A stretch of 64,000 nt of DNA, taken from NCBI RefSeq assembly GCF_001969445.1, contig NZ_CP017297.1:744001-808000 (forward strand), in the 5' to 3' direction. This document shows positions 9,397 to 18,067 of this stretch, one piece after another. The notes under the pieces were generated by a model, which saw only the letters and a program-made list of their open reading frames with translations, ran no database searches and was not told where the DNA came from. Within the stretch, counting starts at the first letter, position 1, and every line of letters starts with the position of its first letter. Made by a program: the position numbers and the translations under genes. The DNA comes from Brachybacterium sp. P6-10-X1. Lineage in GTDB: Bacteria > Actinomycetota > Actinomycetes > Actinomycetales > Dermabacteraceae.

Positions 9397-9412
9397 TCGA
9401 ACGTACGTACGG
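9397..9412. promoter_or_regulatory. Degenerate second LexA-like site
   Basis: TCGAACGTACGTACGG carries one perfect LexA half site and a second arm matching GTTCGA at four of six positions. It is 47 bp from the perfect box. A further lone TCGAAC half site is at 9575-9580. These may be a weak secondary site or chance. Confidence 0.3.
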
Positions 9413-9660
9413 AGTCTGCGGCAGGGGTGGGACAGACGGCGGAGTGATGGTTCAGGGGTGGATGCCGGGCGCCTCGGGTGTTGCGTGGCGGGGCCGGTCG
9501 GGCACTGGGGGTCGAGTGTCGGGTCGCGGTGCGTCGAGAGTGGCACTCGGAACGGTCGCGGGCTCGAGCAGGTTTCGAACATCGTTCTCGGTGATGCTTC
9601 GGTGCTCCCTGACAGAGAATTCTTCGCAGTCATCCATGTGTGGTGTAGTGCCGCGATCTT

Positions 9661-9686
9661 TCCTCCACAATGGATGGTTTTCCACA
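9661..9686 (+). repeat. 26-bp direct repeat, copy 1
   Basis: This copy matches the copy at 9910-9935 at 22 of 26 positions (TCCTCCACA at the left end, TCCACA at the right end of both). On the opposite strand both copies read as a similar short peptide, (E/D)NHP(L/M)WRK, but no supported gene contains them. Confidence 0.75.
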
Positions 9687-9909
9687 ACGCGCAGGTCTTG
9701 GCGTGACGCGCGGGTCCTCGGCGTGGGGGCCACACCCCGGAGCCCGGTCGAGCGGTGCGCCCCGCCATGATCCGAGGCGGTCCAGGCCGGCTCGAACGGG
9801 ATCGAGTCGGGCCGGACCGAGCTGGTTCGGATCGGTCTGTCACGGCCTCGGGGTTCGGTCTCGGGGTCGTGGGGTGGGGGTTGGTTCTGGTGTTCTCCGG
9901 GGTTGCCTT

Positions 9910-9935
9910 TCCTCCACATGGGGTGGTTATCCACA
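9910..9935 (+). repeat. 26-bp direct repeat, copy 2, containing a DnaA-box-like 9-mer
   Basis: This is the second copy, 249 bp downstream of the first. It contains TTATCCACA at 9927-9935, identical to the classical DnaA box. The first copy has TTTTCCACA at the same place. The pair sits upstream of the DUF222/HNH gene. Confidence 0.75.
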
Positions 9936-10069
9936 TTTTCTGTGGGGTCGGGGTCGTGGGTTTCGATTGTCGGGGTCGGGTCGTAGTGTGGGAACACGTC
10001 GACATCGAGGTCGATGGTGTTGTCCGCAGTGGTGCGGGCGATGATTGTTCGGGATGGGAGGTGAGGGTC

Positions 10070-12103
10070 GTGGGTGAGGAGTTCGAGTCCGATCACGGGC
10101 CCGGCGACGGTCCCCCGGTGCCGTCCCGTCCCGTCTCCCGCGGCCCGTCCGGCTCTGATGCCGGTGACCAGCCCGCCGCGTCCCCCGGGAGTGCATTCGG
10201 TCCGGTGGTTGATCGACACAAGCAGCGGGCCGAGGACCAGACCGCCGATGCCACCGACGCTGTGGCGTCCAGTGCTGCTGCCTCCGATCCCCCGGCCTCC
10301 GATCCCTCGACCACCGCCGGGGACACGGTCTCTGCGGCCACGGCGTCTGGTGCTGCCGCTGATGGCCCTGCGGCCGCTGGTGATGCCGGGGCTGTGCTTC
10401 CGGTGCGGGCGTGGGCGGTGGACGCGCGGGTGCCGCTGACCGGTGAGCGGATGGTGAAACTCGCGGGCGTCGAGCCCGCCAGTGACCAGGCCTACCGCGT
10501 CCTCCACCTACATGCGACGGTGCGCGAACGCACCATCCTCTACGCCCGCCAGCAGGAACTGCTGGTGGAGTTCTTCACCGACGACCCCGATACCGACGGG
10601 CTGATCGATGAGGCCGACATCTCCGCGATGAAGATCGCCACCGGCATGCGCCTCACCACCCGCCAGGCCGAACGACTCATCCGCGACGCCCACCGATCCG
10701 TCGACCTCATGCCCGCCACGTTCACCCATCTCGCCGCCGGGGACATGCCCGAAGGGTTCCACCAATACCTGCTGCGCCACGTCCGCTCCCTCACCGACGA
10801 GCAAGTGGTGATGGTCGATGGGCACGTCGCCGGGTGGGATCTGAGAAACATCTCCCGGCACACGTTCGAGACCCACCTCAAAACCCTGATCGTCCGCATC
10901 ACCGCCGGCACCCTGCCCGTGCCGCCGCAGACACAACGACGCGTCGATCTCGAGATCACTGACCCCACGTGCGGGCTGGCCACGTTGATGGTGACGGGGC
11001 CGATCCCGGAGATCACAGACCTCGCCCACCGCCTGGACGTGACCGCCCTGGTGGTGCAGAAAGCCCAACGCGCCGCCCTGCACGACACAGACACCGGTGA
11101 GATCCCCTTCGACATCGACGAGACCCTCCGCGACCGCGGCAGACCCCTGTCGTTAGCGGCGCTGCGGTACGCGATCTTGACCCGCACGATGCTTGATACC
11201 GGCCCGGTGCCCGAACCCGCCAGTGCCTACAAGCTCCTGGTGACCGTCCCGGCCATGACGCTGCTCGGTATCGAGGACGCGCCGGGGTTGATCGAGGGCC
11301 TCACCCCGATCCCGGCCGAACAGGCCCGCGCCCTGGCCGCGGGGATGAACACCTGGCAGCGGATCCTCACCGACCCCACCACCGGGGCCTACCTCCCGGC
11401 CACCGCCGATACCTACACCCCCACTGCGGCGATGCGACTGCAACTCCGGCTGCGTCACCCCGTCTGCGCCGCTCCCGGCTGCACCCGCCCCACCGCGCTG
11501 GCGGCCGAGGATGACCACATTGAGGAGTTCAACCACCATGACGCCACCCAGGGTGGGGCGACGGACCTGGCGAACCTCCACCGCCTGTGCTGGCTGCACC
11601 ACACGATCAAAACCGCCGGCCACATCGACCCCCACCGCGACAGTGCCGGGAACGGGGCGAACAGTCCCCCGGCAACGACCAGGCCTCCGGGCCCGCCACC
11701 GGAACTGCTCGACTTCCCGCCCGGGTCCCTGCACCTGGATCCTCTGCCGTTGGATCCTCTGCCGGGCCCGACTGCCCCGCGCGAGCATGCCCACGCGGTG
11801 GTGGAGCCGACCGTGACCTGGTGGGACATCGACGACACCGTCCACACCACCACCCGAGACGACGTCGACCTCCTCACCCCCACCCTCGCCCGAGCACTCG
11901 ATACCGCCTGGGCCGCCCACCACCGCGCCCGTGAGATCGCCCTCCACCACCGCGAGATCGAAGCCCGCCGCCCCCACCGCGACCGCGTCACCGAACAACG
12001 AACAGCAGAAGCCACGCGCTTCACCCAACGCCACCACGGCAGCTCACTCCCCGACCCCAACACCCCGCCCGACCACCGCCACGACGACCCCCCACCGTTC
12101 TAG
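10070..12103 (+). CDS. DUF222 / HNH endonuclease domain protein (13E12 repeat family)
   Basis: The N-terminal ~100 residues are a low-complexity Ala/Ser/Pro/Asp linker, followed by a DUF222 domain (about 110-440) and a C-terminal HNH nuclease. The HNH core is visible as a CxxxxC pair at about residue 465, then DHI at about 480, GG-T-NL at about 495-500 and LHHTIK at about 510. I chose the GTG at 10070 because GGAGGTG precedes it by six bases; the frame is open to 9755 but that part has shadow composition. Families like this occur in many near-identical copies in actinobacterial genomes and behave as selfish or defence-like elements; the substrate is unknown. The C terminus is His/Arg/Thr-rich and disordered. 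Length 677 residues. Confidence 0.85.
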   Translation: MGEEFESDHGPGDGPPVPSRPVSRGPSGSDAGDQPAASPGSAFGPVVDRHKQRAEDQTADATDAVASSAAASDPPASDPSTTAGDTVSAATASGAAADGPAAAGDAGAVLPVRAWAVDARVPLTGERMVKLAGVEPASDQAYRVLHLHATVRERTILYARQQELLVEFFTDDPDTDGLIDEADISAMKIATGMRLTTRQAERLIRDAHRSVDLMPATFTHLAAGDMPEGFHQYLLRHVRSLTDEQVVMVDGHVAGWDLRNISRHTFETHLKTLIVRITAGTLPVPPQTQRRVDLEITDPTCGLATLMVTGPIPEITDLAHRLDVTALVVQKAQRAALHDTDTGEIPFDIDETLRDRGRPLSLAALRYAILTRTMLDTGPVPEPASAYKLLVTVPAMTLLGIEDAPGLIEGLTPIPAEQARALAAGMNTWQRILTDPTTGAYLPATADTYTPTAAMRLQLRLRHPVCAAPGCTRPTALAAEDDHIEEFNHHDATQGGATDLANLHRLCWLHHTIKTAGHIDPHRDSAGNGANSPPATTRPPGPPPELLDFPPGSLHLDPLPLDPLPGPTAPREHAHAVVEPTVTWWDIDDTVHTTTRDDVDLLTPTLARALDTAWAAHHRAREIALHHREIEARRPHRDRVTEQRTAEATRFTQRHHGSSLPDPNTPPDHRHDDPPPF

Positions 12104-12233
12104 AGAACGACGCCGCGGGCCCACCGGCCGCCCGCACTCCTGAATCGACCCACACCTCGGAACGGCCTGCCCCCTGACCATGCACACCTGCGATGATGAG
12201 GTCTCGGACACATCGCCTCGGAAGGAATGACCC

Positions 12234-13265
12234 ATGCGCGCACTGGTGCTGCAGGAGAAGAACCGAATGGCCATCGAGGAGGTCGAGCCCGTCGGCTCCC
12301 CCGGCCCCGGTCAGGTTCGCGTCGCCATGCACACCGTGGGGATCTGCGCCTCCGACGTCCACTACTGGACCGACGGGAAGATCGGCCCGTTCGTCGTCGA
12401 GGAGCCGATGATCCTTGGGCACGAGGGTGCCGGGACGGTCGTCGAGGTCGGTGAGGGCGTCTCCGACCTCTCCCCCGGTGACCGCGTCGCCATGGAGCCC
12501 GGCGTCCCGGACCCCACCTCCCGGGCCGTGAAGGAGGGCAACTACAACGTCGACCCCGGTGTGCGGTTCTGGGCCACCCCGCCCGTCGACGGCTGCCTGA
12601 CCGACGAGGTCATCCACCCCGCCGCGTACACCTACAAGCTCCCCGAGAGCCTCAGCTTCGCCGAAGGCGCGCTCATCGAGCCCTTCTCCGTGGGCATGTT
12701 CGCCGCCACCAAGGCCGGGATCAAGCCTGGTGACGTCGCCGCCGTCGTGGGCTCCGGCACCATCGGCATCATGACCGCTCTCGCGGCCCGCGCCGGAGGC
12801 GCCAGCACCGTCTACATCAGCGACGTGCTCCCGGAGAAGCTCGCCCTGCTCGACGGGCTCGAGGGCATCGTGCCCGTCGACGCCACGAAGGAGGACCTGG
12901 GCGAGCGCGTCCGCACCGAGACCGGCGGCTGGGGCCCGCAGGTGGTCTTCGAGGCCACCGGTGCCGCCCCCGCGTACAAGAGCCTCTGGTCCATGCCCGC
13001 CCCCGGCGGCCGGATCGTCCTGGTCGGCATGCCCGTGGAGCCGGTGCCCTTCGATATCGCCACCGCGCAGAGCCGCGGCGTCTCCCTGGAGACGGTCTTC
13101 CGGTACGCGAACGTCTACCAGAAGGCCATCGACCTCGCCGCCACCGACGCCATCGACCTCAGCCGCTTCGTCTCGGAGACCTTCACATTCGACAATTCCG
13201 TGCAGGCCTTCGAGCGCTTCCTCGAAGGTCGCCCGACGGACGTGAAGTTGCAGATCACGCTCTGA
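12234..13265 (+). CDS. Zinc-type medium-chain polyol dehydrogenase (sorbitol/xylitol dehydrogenase-like)
   Basis: A 343-residue NAD(P)-dependent alcohol dehydrogenase of the sorbitol/xylitol dehydrogenase branch. Catalytic zinc ligands are seen as Cys38 and His63-Glu64 ([18 protein letters not shown]), the branch-specific WATPPVDG sequence is present, and the Rossmann motif is VGSGTIGIM at about 165-173. The structural-zinc loop ([14 protein letters not shown], near residues 90-103) contains none of the usual four cysteines. GGAAGGA lies seven bases before the ATG. It probably oxidises a sugar alcohol to a ketose, but no transporter or kinase is beside it, so the substrate is open. Confidence 0.85.
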   Translation: MRALVLQEKNRMAIEEVEPVGSPGPGQVRVAMHTVGICASDVHYWTDGKIGPFVVEEPMILGHEGAGTVVEVGEGVSDLSPGDRVAMEPGVPDPTSRAVKEGNYNVDPGVRFWATPPVDGCLTDEVIHPAAYTYKLPESLSFAEGALIEPFSVGMFAATKAGIKPGDVAAVVGSGTIGIMTALAARAGGASTVYISDVLPEKLALLDGLEGIVPVDATKEDLGERVRTETGGWGPQVVFEATGAAPAYKSLWSMPAPGGRIVLVGMPVEPVPFDIATAQSRGVSLETVFRYANVYQKAIDLAATDAIDLSRFVSETFTFDNSVQAFERFLEGRPTDVKLQITL

Positions 13266-13288
13266 CTCGACCGTGCGGACCTCGAGCG

Positions 13289-14035
13289 ATGAGCACCTAC
13301 GACGACACCCGACGAGCATGGGACGAGGCGTCCTCCAAGCACGTGCGGGAGTACGCGGAGCACCTCGAGCAGGCCCGCACCGCGCGGCTGCTGCCGATCG
13401 AGGAGGAACTCCTCGCACCGCTGATCGAGGGCACCCAGGTGCTGCATCCCCAGAGCGGGCACGGCCTGGATGACCATGCCCTGGTCCGGCTCGGCGCCCG
13501 GAGCGTGCTCGGCCTCGACTACAGCCCGACGGCGGTGTCCGCCGCGCAGCGCCGCGCGGATGACCTCGAGGCGCCGTGCCGGTACCGGATCACCGAGCTG
13601 CCGGCGACCGGACTCGACGAGGCCGTCGCCGACCTCGTCTACACCGGCAAGGGCGCGCTGAGCTGGATGGTGGATCTCGATGCCTGGGCGGACGAGATGC
13701 ATCGCCTGCTGCGACCGGGCGGTCATCTGTTCGTCTACGAGGGGCACCCGCTGGTCCCGCTGTGGGCGTGGGACGCCGACGAGGCGCGGGTGCGGTCGGA
13801 TCGCAGCTACTTCGCCGACACCCACGTCAACGACACGTTCCCCACCCGCGGAGCGACCGAGCATCAGCGCACCCTCGCCGAGATGGTGATGACGGTGACG
13901 AGGGCCGGCTTCGAGCTGCTGCACCTGGCCGAGCATCCCGATCCGTTCTGGCGGCCCGACGATGCGCCCCCGGCCGTGGCCTGGGACGGCCGTCTGCCGA
14001 ATGCGATCAGCCTGCTGGCGAGGCGGACGCGTTGA
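13289..14035 (+). CDS. Class I SAM-dependent methyltransferase
   Basis: A 248-residue protein with a Rossmann methyltransferase core. The SAM-binding motif I is somewhat unusual (VLHPQSGHGLDD, around residues 50-62), followed by VLGLDYSP and the post-motif LRPGGHLFVYEGHP. The WAWDADEARVRSDRSYF region is typical of small-molecule methyltransferases of the Methyltransf_11/25 type. It starts 23 bp after the dehydrogenase gene and overlaps the convergent RNA methylase by 29 bp at its 3' end. The substrate cannot be read from the sequence. Confidence 0.75.
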   Translation: MSTYDDTRRAWDEASSKHVREYAEHLEQARTARLLPIEEELLAPLIEGTQVLHPQSGHGLDDHALVRLGARSVLGLDYSPTAVSAAQRRADDLEAPCRYRITELPATGLDEAVADLVYTGKGALSWMVDLDAWADEMHRLLRPGGHLFVYEGHPLVPLWAWDADEARVRSDRSYFADTHVNDTFPTRGATEHQRTLAEMVMTVTRAGFELLHLAEHPDPFWRPDDAPPAVAWDGRLPNAISLLARRTR

Positions 14036-14873
14036 GCGCCGCCCGGCGCTGCCAGAACACGACAGCGCTGGCCGCGGCCACGTTCAAGGAGTCCACGCCC
14101 CCGGCCATGGGGATCACGACGTGCTCATCGACCGCGCGCAGCGTGGCCGGCTTCAGGCCGTGGCCCTCCGCGCCGAGGACGACGGCGACCTTGCGATCCG
14201 GCCCCAGGTCGATCCGATCCAGCGGGACGGCGCCGTCGGTGAGAGCGAGGGCGAGCACGTCGAAACCCGCCTCGTGCAGCAGGTCCACGCCGCCGGACGG
14301 CCAGGCTTCCAGGCGCGTCCACGACACCTGGAACACCGTGCCCATCGAGACCCGGATCGAGCGGCGGTAGAGCGGATCCGCGCACTGCGGGGTCACCAGC
14401 ACGGCGTCGACACCGAGCGCCGCTGCGGAGCGGAACATGGCGCCGACGTTCGTGTGGTCGACGATGTCCTCGATGACTGCCACGGTGCGGGCGGTGCGCA
14501 GCACCTCCGCCACCTCGGGCAGCACCGGCCGCTGCATCGCCGCGAGCGCCCCGCGGTGCAGCCGGAAGCCTGTCAACTGCTCGATGAGCGGTTCCTCCCC
14601 CACGTACACCGGCACGTCGGGGAAGCGCGAGTACAGCGGCGCGAACTTCTCGAGCCACTTCTCACTCATGAGGAAGGAGCGCGGGGCCATCCCGGCGTCG
14701 ATCGCCCGGGAGATCACCTCGTAGCTCTCGGCCATGAACAGGCCGCGCTCGACTTCGACGCGCGAGCGCAGCCGCACGTCGGTCATGCGCAGGAAGTCGT
14801 CGAGGGCGGGATCCGCGAGGTCGGTGATCTCGATGATCTGGCGTGGCGGTCCCGGTGCGGGGTCGTGCTCCAC
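14007..14873 (-). CDS. SPOUT (TrmH/SpoU) RNA 2'-O-methyltransferase
   Basis: A 288-residue RNA ribose methylase of the TrmH family. The three SPOUT motifs are clear: motif 1 VIEDIVDHTNVGAMFRSAAA (about 140-160), motif 2 VVLGAEGHGL (about 232-241), and motif 3 VVIPMAGGVDSLNVAAASAV (about 252-271). The N-terminal domain (EVERGLFMAESYEVISRAI) is the substrate-binding extension found in rRNA methylases of this group. The start is GTG. It ends inside the convergent methyltransferase gene. The exact target nucleotide (rRNA or tRNA) is not predictable here. Confidence 0.85.
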   Translation of the reverse strand: MEHDPAPGPPRQIIEITDLADPALDDFLRMTDVRLRSRVEVERGLFMAESYEVISRAIDAGMAPRSFLMSEKWLEKFAPLYSRFPDVPVYVGEEPLIEQLTGFRLHRGALAAMQRPVLPEVAEVLRTARTVAVIEDIVDHTNVGAMFRSAAALGVDAVLVTPQCADPLYRRSIRVSMGTVFQVSWTRLEAWPSGGVDLLHEAGFDVLALALTDGAVPLDRIDLGPDRKVAVVLGAEGHGLKPATLRAVDEHVVIPMAGGVDSLNVAAASAVVFWQRRAALNASASPAG

Positions 14874-14880
14874 CGCCGGA

Positions 14881-15675
14881 TCAGCTCAGAGACAACGAGC
14901 GGGCGGTGTAGCGGTCGCCGCGCTGCTCGACGACGAGCGGCAGCCCGAAGGTGGTGGTGAGGTTCTGGGAGGTGAGGGTCTCCTCGATCGGGCCGGCGGC
15001 GACGACCCCGCCCTCGCGCAGCAGGGCCACGTGGGTGTAGCCCGGCGGGATCTCCTCGACATGGTGGGTGACCAGCACGGTCACGGGCGTCGCGGGATCC
15101 TTCGCCAGCCGCCCCAGCGTCCGCACCAGCGACTCGCGCCCGCCCAGGTCGAGCCCGGCGGCCGGCTCGTCCAGCAGCAGCAGCTCGGGGTCGGTCATCA
15201 GCGCACGGGCGGCGAGAACGCGCTTGCGCTCCCCGGTGGACAGGGTGGCGAACATGCGGGAGGCGAGGTCGCCGACGCCGAAGGCGGCCAGCAGGGTGCG
15301 CGCCCGGTCGAGGTCGAGCTCGTCGTACTCCTCGCGCCAGCGGCCGACGACGCCGTACCCGGCGGTGACCACGACGTTCTCGGCAGTCTCCTCGGCGGGG
15401 ATGGTCTCGGCGAGCTCCTGGCTGGCCAGGCCGATCATGGGGCGCAGCTCGAAGATGTCGACCTTGCCGAGCCGCTCGCCGATGATGTCGACGGTGCCGG
15501 AGGTGGGATGCATGCGGGCGGCCAGCAGCCGCACCAGCGTGGATTTCCCGGCCCCGTTCGGCCCGAGCACCGCCCACCGCTCACCCTCGGAGATCTCCAG
15601 GGAGACGGCATCGAGAATGCTCTGCCCGCTGCGGCGGACGACGACATCGGTCAGTGTGGCTGCTGCGACGGACAT
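14881..15675 (-). CDS. ABC transporter ATP-binding protein without permease neighbour
   Basis: A 264-residue single ABC ATPase: Walker A GPNGAGKSTL at about 38-47, Q-loop near SQELAET, signature LSTGERKRVLAARALM, Walker B LLLLDEPAAGLD, and an H-loop VTHHVEE. No membrane component is next to it, and the sequence resembles the YlmA-type soluble ATPases of actinobacteria. The gene starts with an ATG placed 7 nt after a TAGGCT hexamer, with no ribosome-binding site, so translation is probably leaderless. It is divergent from the RNB ribonuclease. The transported substrate, if any, is unknown. Confidence 0.88.
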   Translation of the reverse strand: MSVAAATLTDVVVRRSGQSILDAVSLEISEGERWAVLGPNGAGKSTLVRLLAARMHPTSGTVDIIGERLGKVDIFELRPMIGLASQELAETIPAEETAENVVVTAGYGVVGRWREEYDELDLDRARTLLAAFGVGDLASRMFATLSTGERKRVLAARALMTDPELLLLDEPAAGLDLGGRESLVRTLGRLAKDPATPVTVLVTHHVEEIPPGYTHVALLREGGVVAAGPIEETLTSQNLTTTFGLPLVVEQRGDRYTARSLSLS

Positions 15676-15681
15676 GGGCCG

Positions 15682-15687
15682 AGCCTA
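15682..15687 (-). promoter_or_regulatory. -10 element (TAGGCT) of the ABC ATPase gene, leaderless
   Basis: On the minus strand TAGGCT ends exactly 7 nt before the A of the ATG, placing the predicted transcription start at or beside the start codon. No -35 consensus is visible. Confidence 0.6.
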
Positions 15688-15724
15688 TCGTCACCGGCCA
15701 CCCTCCCGGGACCGCGGCCCGCCC

Positions 15725-15730
15725 TAGACT
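15725..15730 (+). promoter_or_regulatory. -10 element (TAGACT) of the RNB ribonuclease gene
   Basis: TAGACT lies 35 bp before the chosen GTG start, which would give a leader of about 28 nt carrying the GAGGAGG ribosome-binding site. This is inferred from hexamer match and spacing only. Confidence 0.45.
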
Positions 15731-15764
15731 GGACGGGCTCGAAGCCGCTGCTGAGGAGGTCGCC

Positions 15765-17261
15765 GTGCCCCGCCGTCCCGTCTCCCTGCATGCTCCGCGC
15801 GGTTCCGTCGCGGCCGACGTGATCCGGGAGGGCATCGACGCCCTGCTGGCCGAGGAGGCGCAGGACGTGCCTCTCGAGTTCCCCGCCGAGGCGCTGGTGG
15901 AGGCCGAACGGGCCGCCGCCCGTGAGCTGGCCACCGCCGACCGCACGGACCGCACCGACGTCCCCTTCGTGACCCTGGACCCGGCGACCTCCACCGACCT
16001 CGACCAGGCGATGCATCTCGAGCGGACCGAGGACGGCTACCGCGTGCTGTACGCGATCGCCGACGTCCCCTGGTTCGTGGGGCTGGACAGCGCGCTGGAC
16101 AGAGAGGCGCGGCGACGCGGGGAGACCCTCTACCTGCCCGACCGGCGGATCCCGCTGCACCCGGAGACGCTCTCCGAGGGCGTCGCCTCGCTGCTGCCGG
16201 AGCAGATCACGCCCGCCTTCGTCTGGACGCTCGACCTGGACTCAGCCGGTGCGGTCCGTGCGATCGACCTCGAGCGCTCCCGCGTCCGCTCGGTCCGCAA
16301 GCTCGCCTACGACCAGGTTCAGGCCGATCTCGACGGAGGTCAGGGGCATCCGATGATGGTCCTGCTGCAGGAGATCGGTGCCCTGCGCGCCGAGCGCGAG
16401 ATCGCCCGGGGCGGGGCGAGCCTGAACGTGCCCGAGCAGGAGGTGGTGGCCGACGGGGACCTGGTGCGACTGAGCTGGCGCCGTCCGGCCCCGATCGAGG
16501 ACGCCAACGCCCAGATCTCCCTGATGACGGGGATGGCCGCCGCCGACCTCATGCTCGCGTCCGGCGCCGGGATCCTGCGCACGCTGCCCCCGGCCGATCA
16601 GCAGGCGATCGACCGTTTCCGCCGGCAGGCCGACGTGCTGGGCATCCCGTGGCCGAGGGACCGGACCTACGGCGCCTTCCTGCGCGAGCTGGACTGGCAC
16701 GAACCCGCCCACCTCGCCTTGCTCAACCACGCCACCGCCCTCTTCCGCGGCGCCGCCTATGCGGCGTTCACGAGCCCGCAGGAGGTGCCCGAGGACTCGG
16801 CCCAGGCCGCGATCGCCGCCCCCTACGCGCACACTACGGCGCCCTTGCGCCGCCTCGTGGACCGCTTCGTGCTGCTGGTCTGCCATGCCCACGCCCAGGG
16901 GCAGAGCCCCACACCGCAGCTGCTGGCGGCGCTCGGCGAGATCCCCGAGGCGATGCGGGCCACCGGCGCACGGGCCGGGACCCTCGAACGTCGTGCGCTC
17001 GACCTGGTGGAGACCGCGGCCCTGGTGACCTGGGAGGGGGAGACCTTCACGGCGACGGTGATCGAGCGCCGTGAGCCGGGCGAGCCCGAGACGGGCGGCG
17101 GTGCGCCGACCCGGGTCGAGGTCCAGTTGACCGATCCGCCGGTGACGGCATGGGTCCCGATGGACGCCTGGCCGGGCGACGTGGTCCGGGTGAGGCTCGA
17201 ATCCGTCGACCCCGCACGGCGTCGTGCCGTGTTCGTCGCGGCCCGCGAGGAGGCCGCATGA
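15765..17261 (+). CDS. RNB-domain exoribonuclease (RNase II/R family)
   Basis: A 498-residue 3'-5' exoribonuclease of the RNB family, shorter than RNase R and without a clear N-terminal cold-shock domain. The catalytic acidic cluster is DPATSTDLDQAM (about residues 72-83), followed by the RNB core (YAIADVPWFV, DRRIPLHPETLSEG, PYAHTTAPLRRLVDRF) and a short C-terminal S1-like part. I chose GTG at 15765 because GAGGAGG precedes it by five bases and the frame upstream is intergenic; an ATG further upstream would overlap the divergent promoter. The stop overlaps the next gene as ATGA. Single RNB proteins of this size are common in actinobacteria. Confidence 0.88.
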   Translation: MPRRPVSLHAPRGSVAADVIREGIDALLAEEAQDVPLEFPAEALVEAERAAARELATADRTDRTDVPFVTLDPATSTDLDQAMHLERTEDGYRVLYAIADVPWFVGLDSALDREARRRGETLYLPDRRIPLHPETLSEGVASLLPEQITPAFVWTLDLDSAGAVRAIDLERSRVRSVRKLAYDQVQADLDGGQGHPMMVLLQEIGALRAEREIARGGASLNVPEQEVVADGDLVRLSWRRPAPIEDANAQISLMTGMAAADLMLASGAGILRTLPPADQQAIDRFRRQADVLGIPWPRDRTYGAFLRELDWHEPAHLALLNHATALFRGAAYAAFTSPQEVPEDSAQAAIAAPYAHTTAPLRRLVDRFVLLVCHAHAQGQSPTPQLLAALGEIPEAMRATGARAGTLERRALDLVETAALVTWEGETFTATVIERREPGEPETGGGAPTRVEVQLTDPPVTAWVPMDAWPGDVVRVRLESVDPARRRAVFVAAREEAA

Positions 17262-18040
17262 GCGAGGCCGCCGCGGGACGGGACCTCGTCGCGCTCCCCC
17301 GGGCTGCCGTGCTGATGCTGTGGGCTTCCGCCTACCTCCGCGGCGATCTCGGGCCCGACGACGCCGCCGAGATGAGCCACGGCGTCGGCCGCAGCGGCCC
17401 CAGCGGCGAAGGCGAGGACCTGTTCACGTGGATGACCGCGCTGCGGCGCCTGCCGCTGGCGCAGTTGCGCCTGGTGCTGCCGGTGCCGGGCCGGATCGCC
17501 GGCCTGGTCGGCCCGCCCGCAGCGCTGCCCGCGGCCCTGGAGGCGGAGCAGGCGATCGTGGTGACCGCCGCCGGGATCGCCGACCACACCCTCATCCCGG
17601 TCGTCTCCAGGATCGATCACCCCGGCGGCGGGGTCACCGCCGTCGGCTGGGACCGGTTCGACGCACCGCTGGGCACGCACGTGCCGCCGGCGGCGACCTC
17701 CGGCAGCGCCCGCGAGGAGCTGCTGCGCGTCCTGCGCCGGGTCGCCGACGGCAGCATCGACCTCGACCTGGTGCCCGACGAACCCGTCGAGCCGGCCCGG
17801 ATCCCGCCCACCTGGGTCTCCACGGCGCTGCCCCGGCACGTCGACGCCGCTGCTGCGCACCTGCTGGTGCTCGCCGCGCGCACCGTGGCGCTGACCCGCT
17901 CCGAGATCGACGAGGGGCACGCCCAGACGATCCATCTCGCCGAGGCCCTCGCTCGACGAGGGCTGCTGGACGAGCTCCACGACGCCGCCCGCGCCGCCCT
18001 GGTCGAGGCGGTCGAGCGGATCGCGGCGGAGCCGAGCTGA
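17258..18040 (+). CDS. Conserved hypothetical protein
   Basis: I do not recognise this 260-residue protein. It is soluble, Ala/Leu/Arg-rich with alternating helical segments, and has no catalytic motif I can name. The ATG overlaps the ribonuclease stop by four bases (ATGA), so it is probably co-translated with it and may work in the same process. The fold looks like a small regulatory or scaffold protein with a central beta region (LVLPVPGRIAGLVGPP, AIVVTAAGIADHTLIPV). Confidence 0.7.
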   Translation: MSEAAAGRDLVALPRAAVLMLWASAYLRGDLGPDDAAEMSHGVGRSGPSGEGEDLFTWMTALRRLPLAQLRLVLPVPGRIAGLVGPPAALPAALEAEQAIVVTAAGIADHTLIPVVSRIDHPGGGVTAVGWDRFDAPLGTHVPPAATSGSAREELLRVLRRVADGSIDLDLVPDEPVEPARIPPTWVSTALPRHVDAAAAHLLVLAARTVALTRSEIDEGHAQTIHLAEALARRGLLDELHDAARAALVEAVERIAAEPS

Positions 18041-18067
18041 GGGCGACGGCCTGATCAGGCTGGTCGG

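Larger units (their letters stand above)
9273..10069. other. 797-bp non-coding spacer between imuA and the HNH gene
   Basis: I see no convincing gene in this stretch. Reading frames through it on either strand have Arg/Pro/Thr-rich compositions typical of shadows, and none carries a ribosome-binding site with conserved-looking sequence. It holds the LexA box, extra TCGAAC half sites, and two copies of a 26-bp repeat (9661-9686 and 9910-9935). The nearest downstream gene starts at 10070. Confidence 0.7.

Noticed and set aside
2536-9447. Reading frame of 2303 codons on the plus strand across dnaE2, imuB and imuA
   Set aside because: It is antisense to three well-supported genes, with composition (Gly/Arg/His/Val) typical of a shadow frame in high-GC DNA.
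9045-9770. Plus-strand frame with a long poly-valine stretch
   Set aside because: The valines come from the 9-bp repeat read on the wrong strand of imuA; not a membrane protein.
9661-9935. Possible replication origin from DnaA-box-like sequences
   Set aside because: Only one perfect DnaA box, no AT-rich region and no dnaA, dnaN or rpmH nearby.
9755-10069. N-terminal extension of the HNH protein to the first ATG of the open frame
   Set aside because: The extension runs through the 26-bp repeat with Val/Gly/Arg-rich shadow composition, while a GTG with GGAGGTG lies at 10070.
9241-10507. Minus-strand frames over the spacer and the start of the HNH gene
   Set aside because: They contain the 26-bp repeat as a repeated peptide but have no plausible start signal and shadow-like Arg/Pro/Thr composition; treated as non-coding.
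18050-18061. Palindrome GCCTGATCAGGC between convergent genes as a terminator
   Set aside because: A 12-bp self-complementary sequence has no loop and no U-tract; too weak to call.
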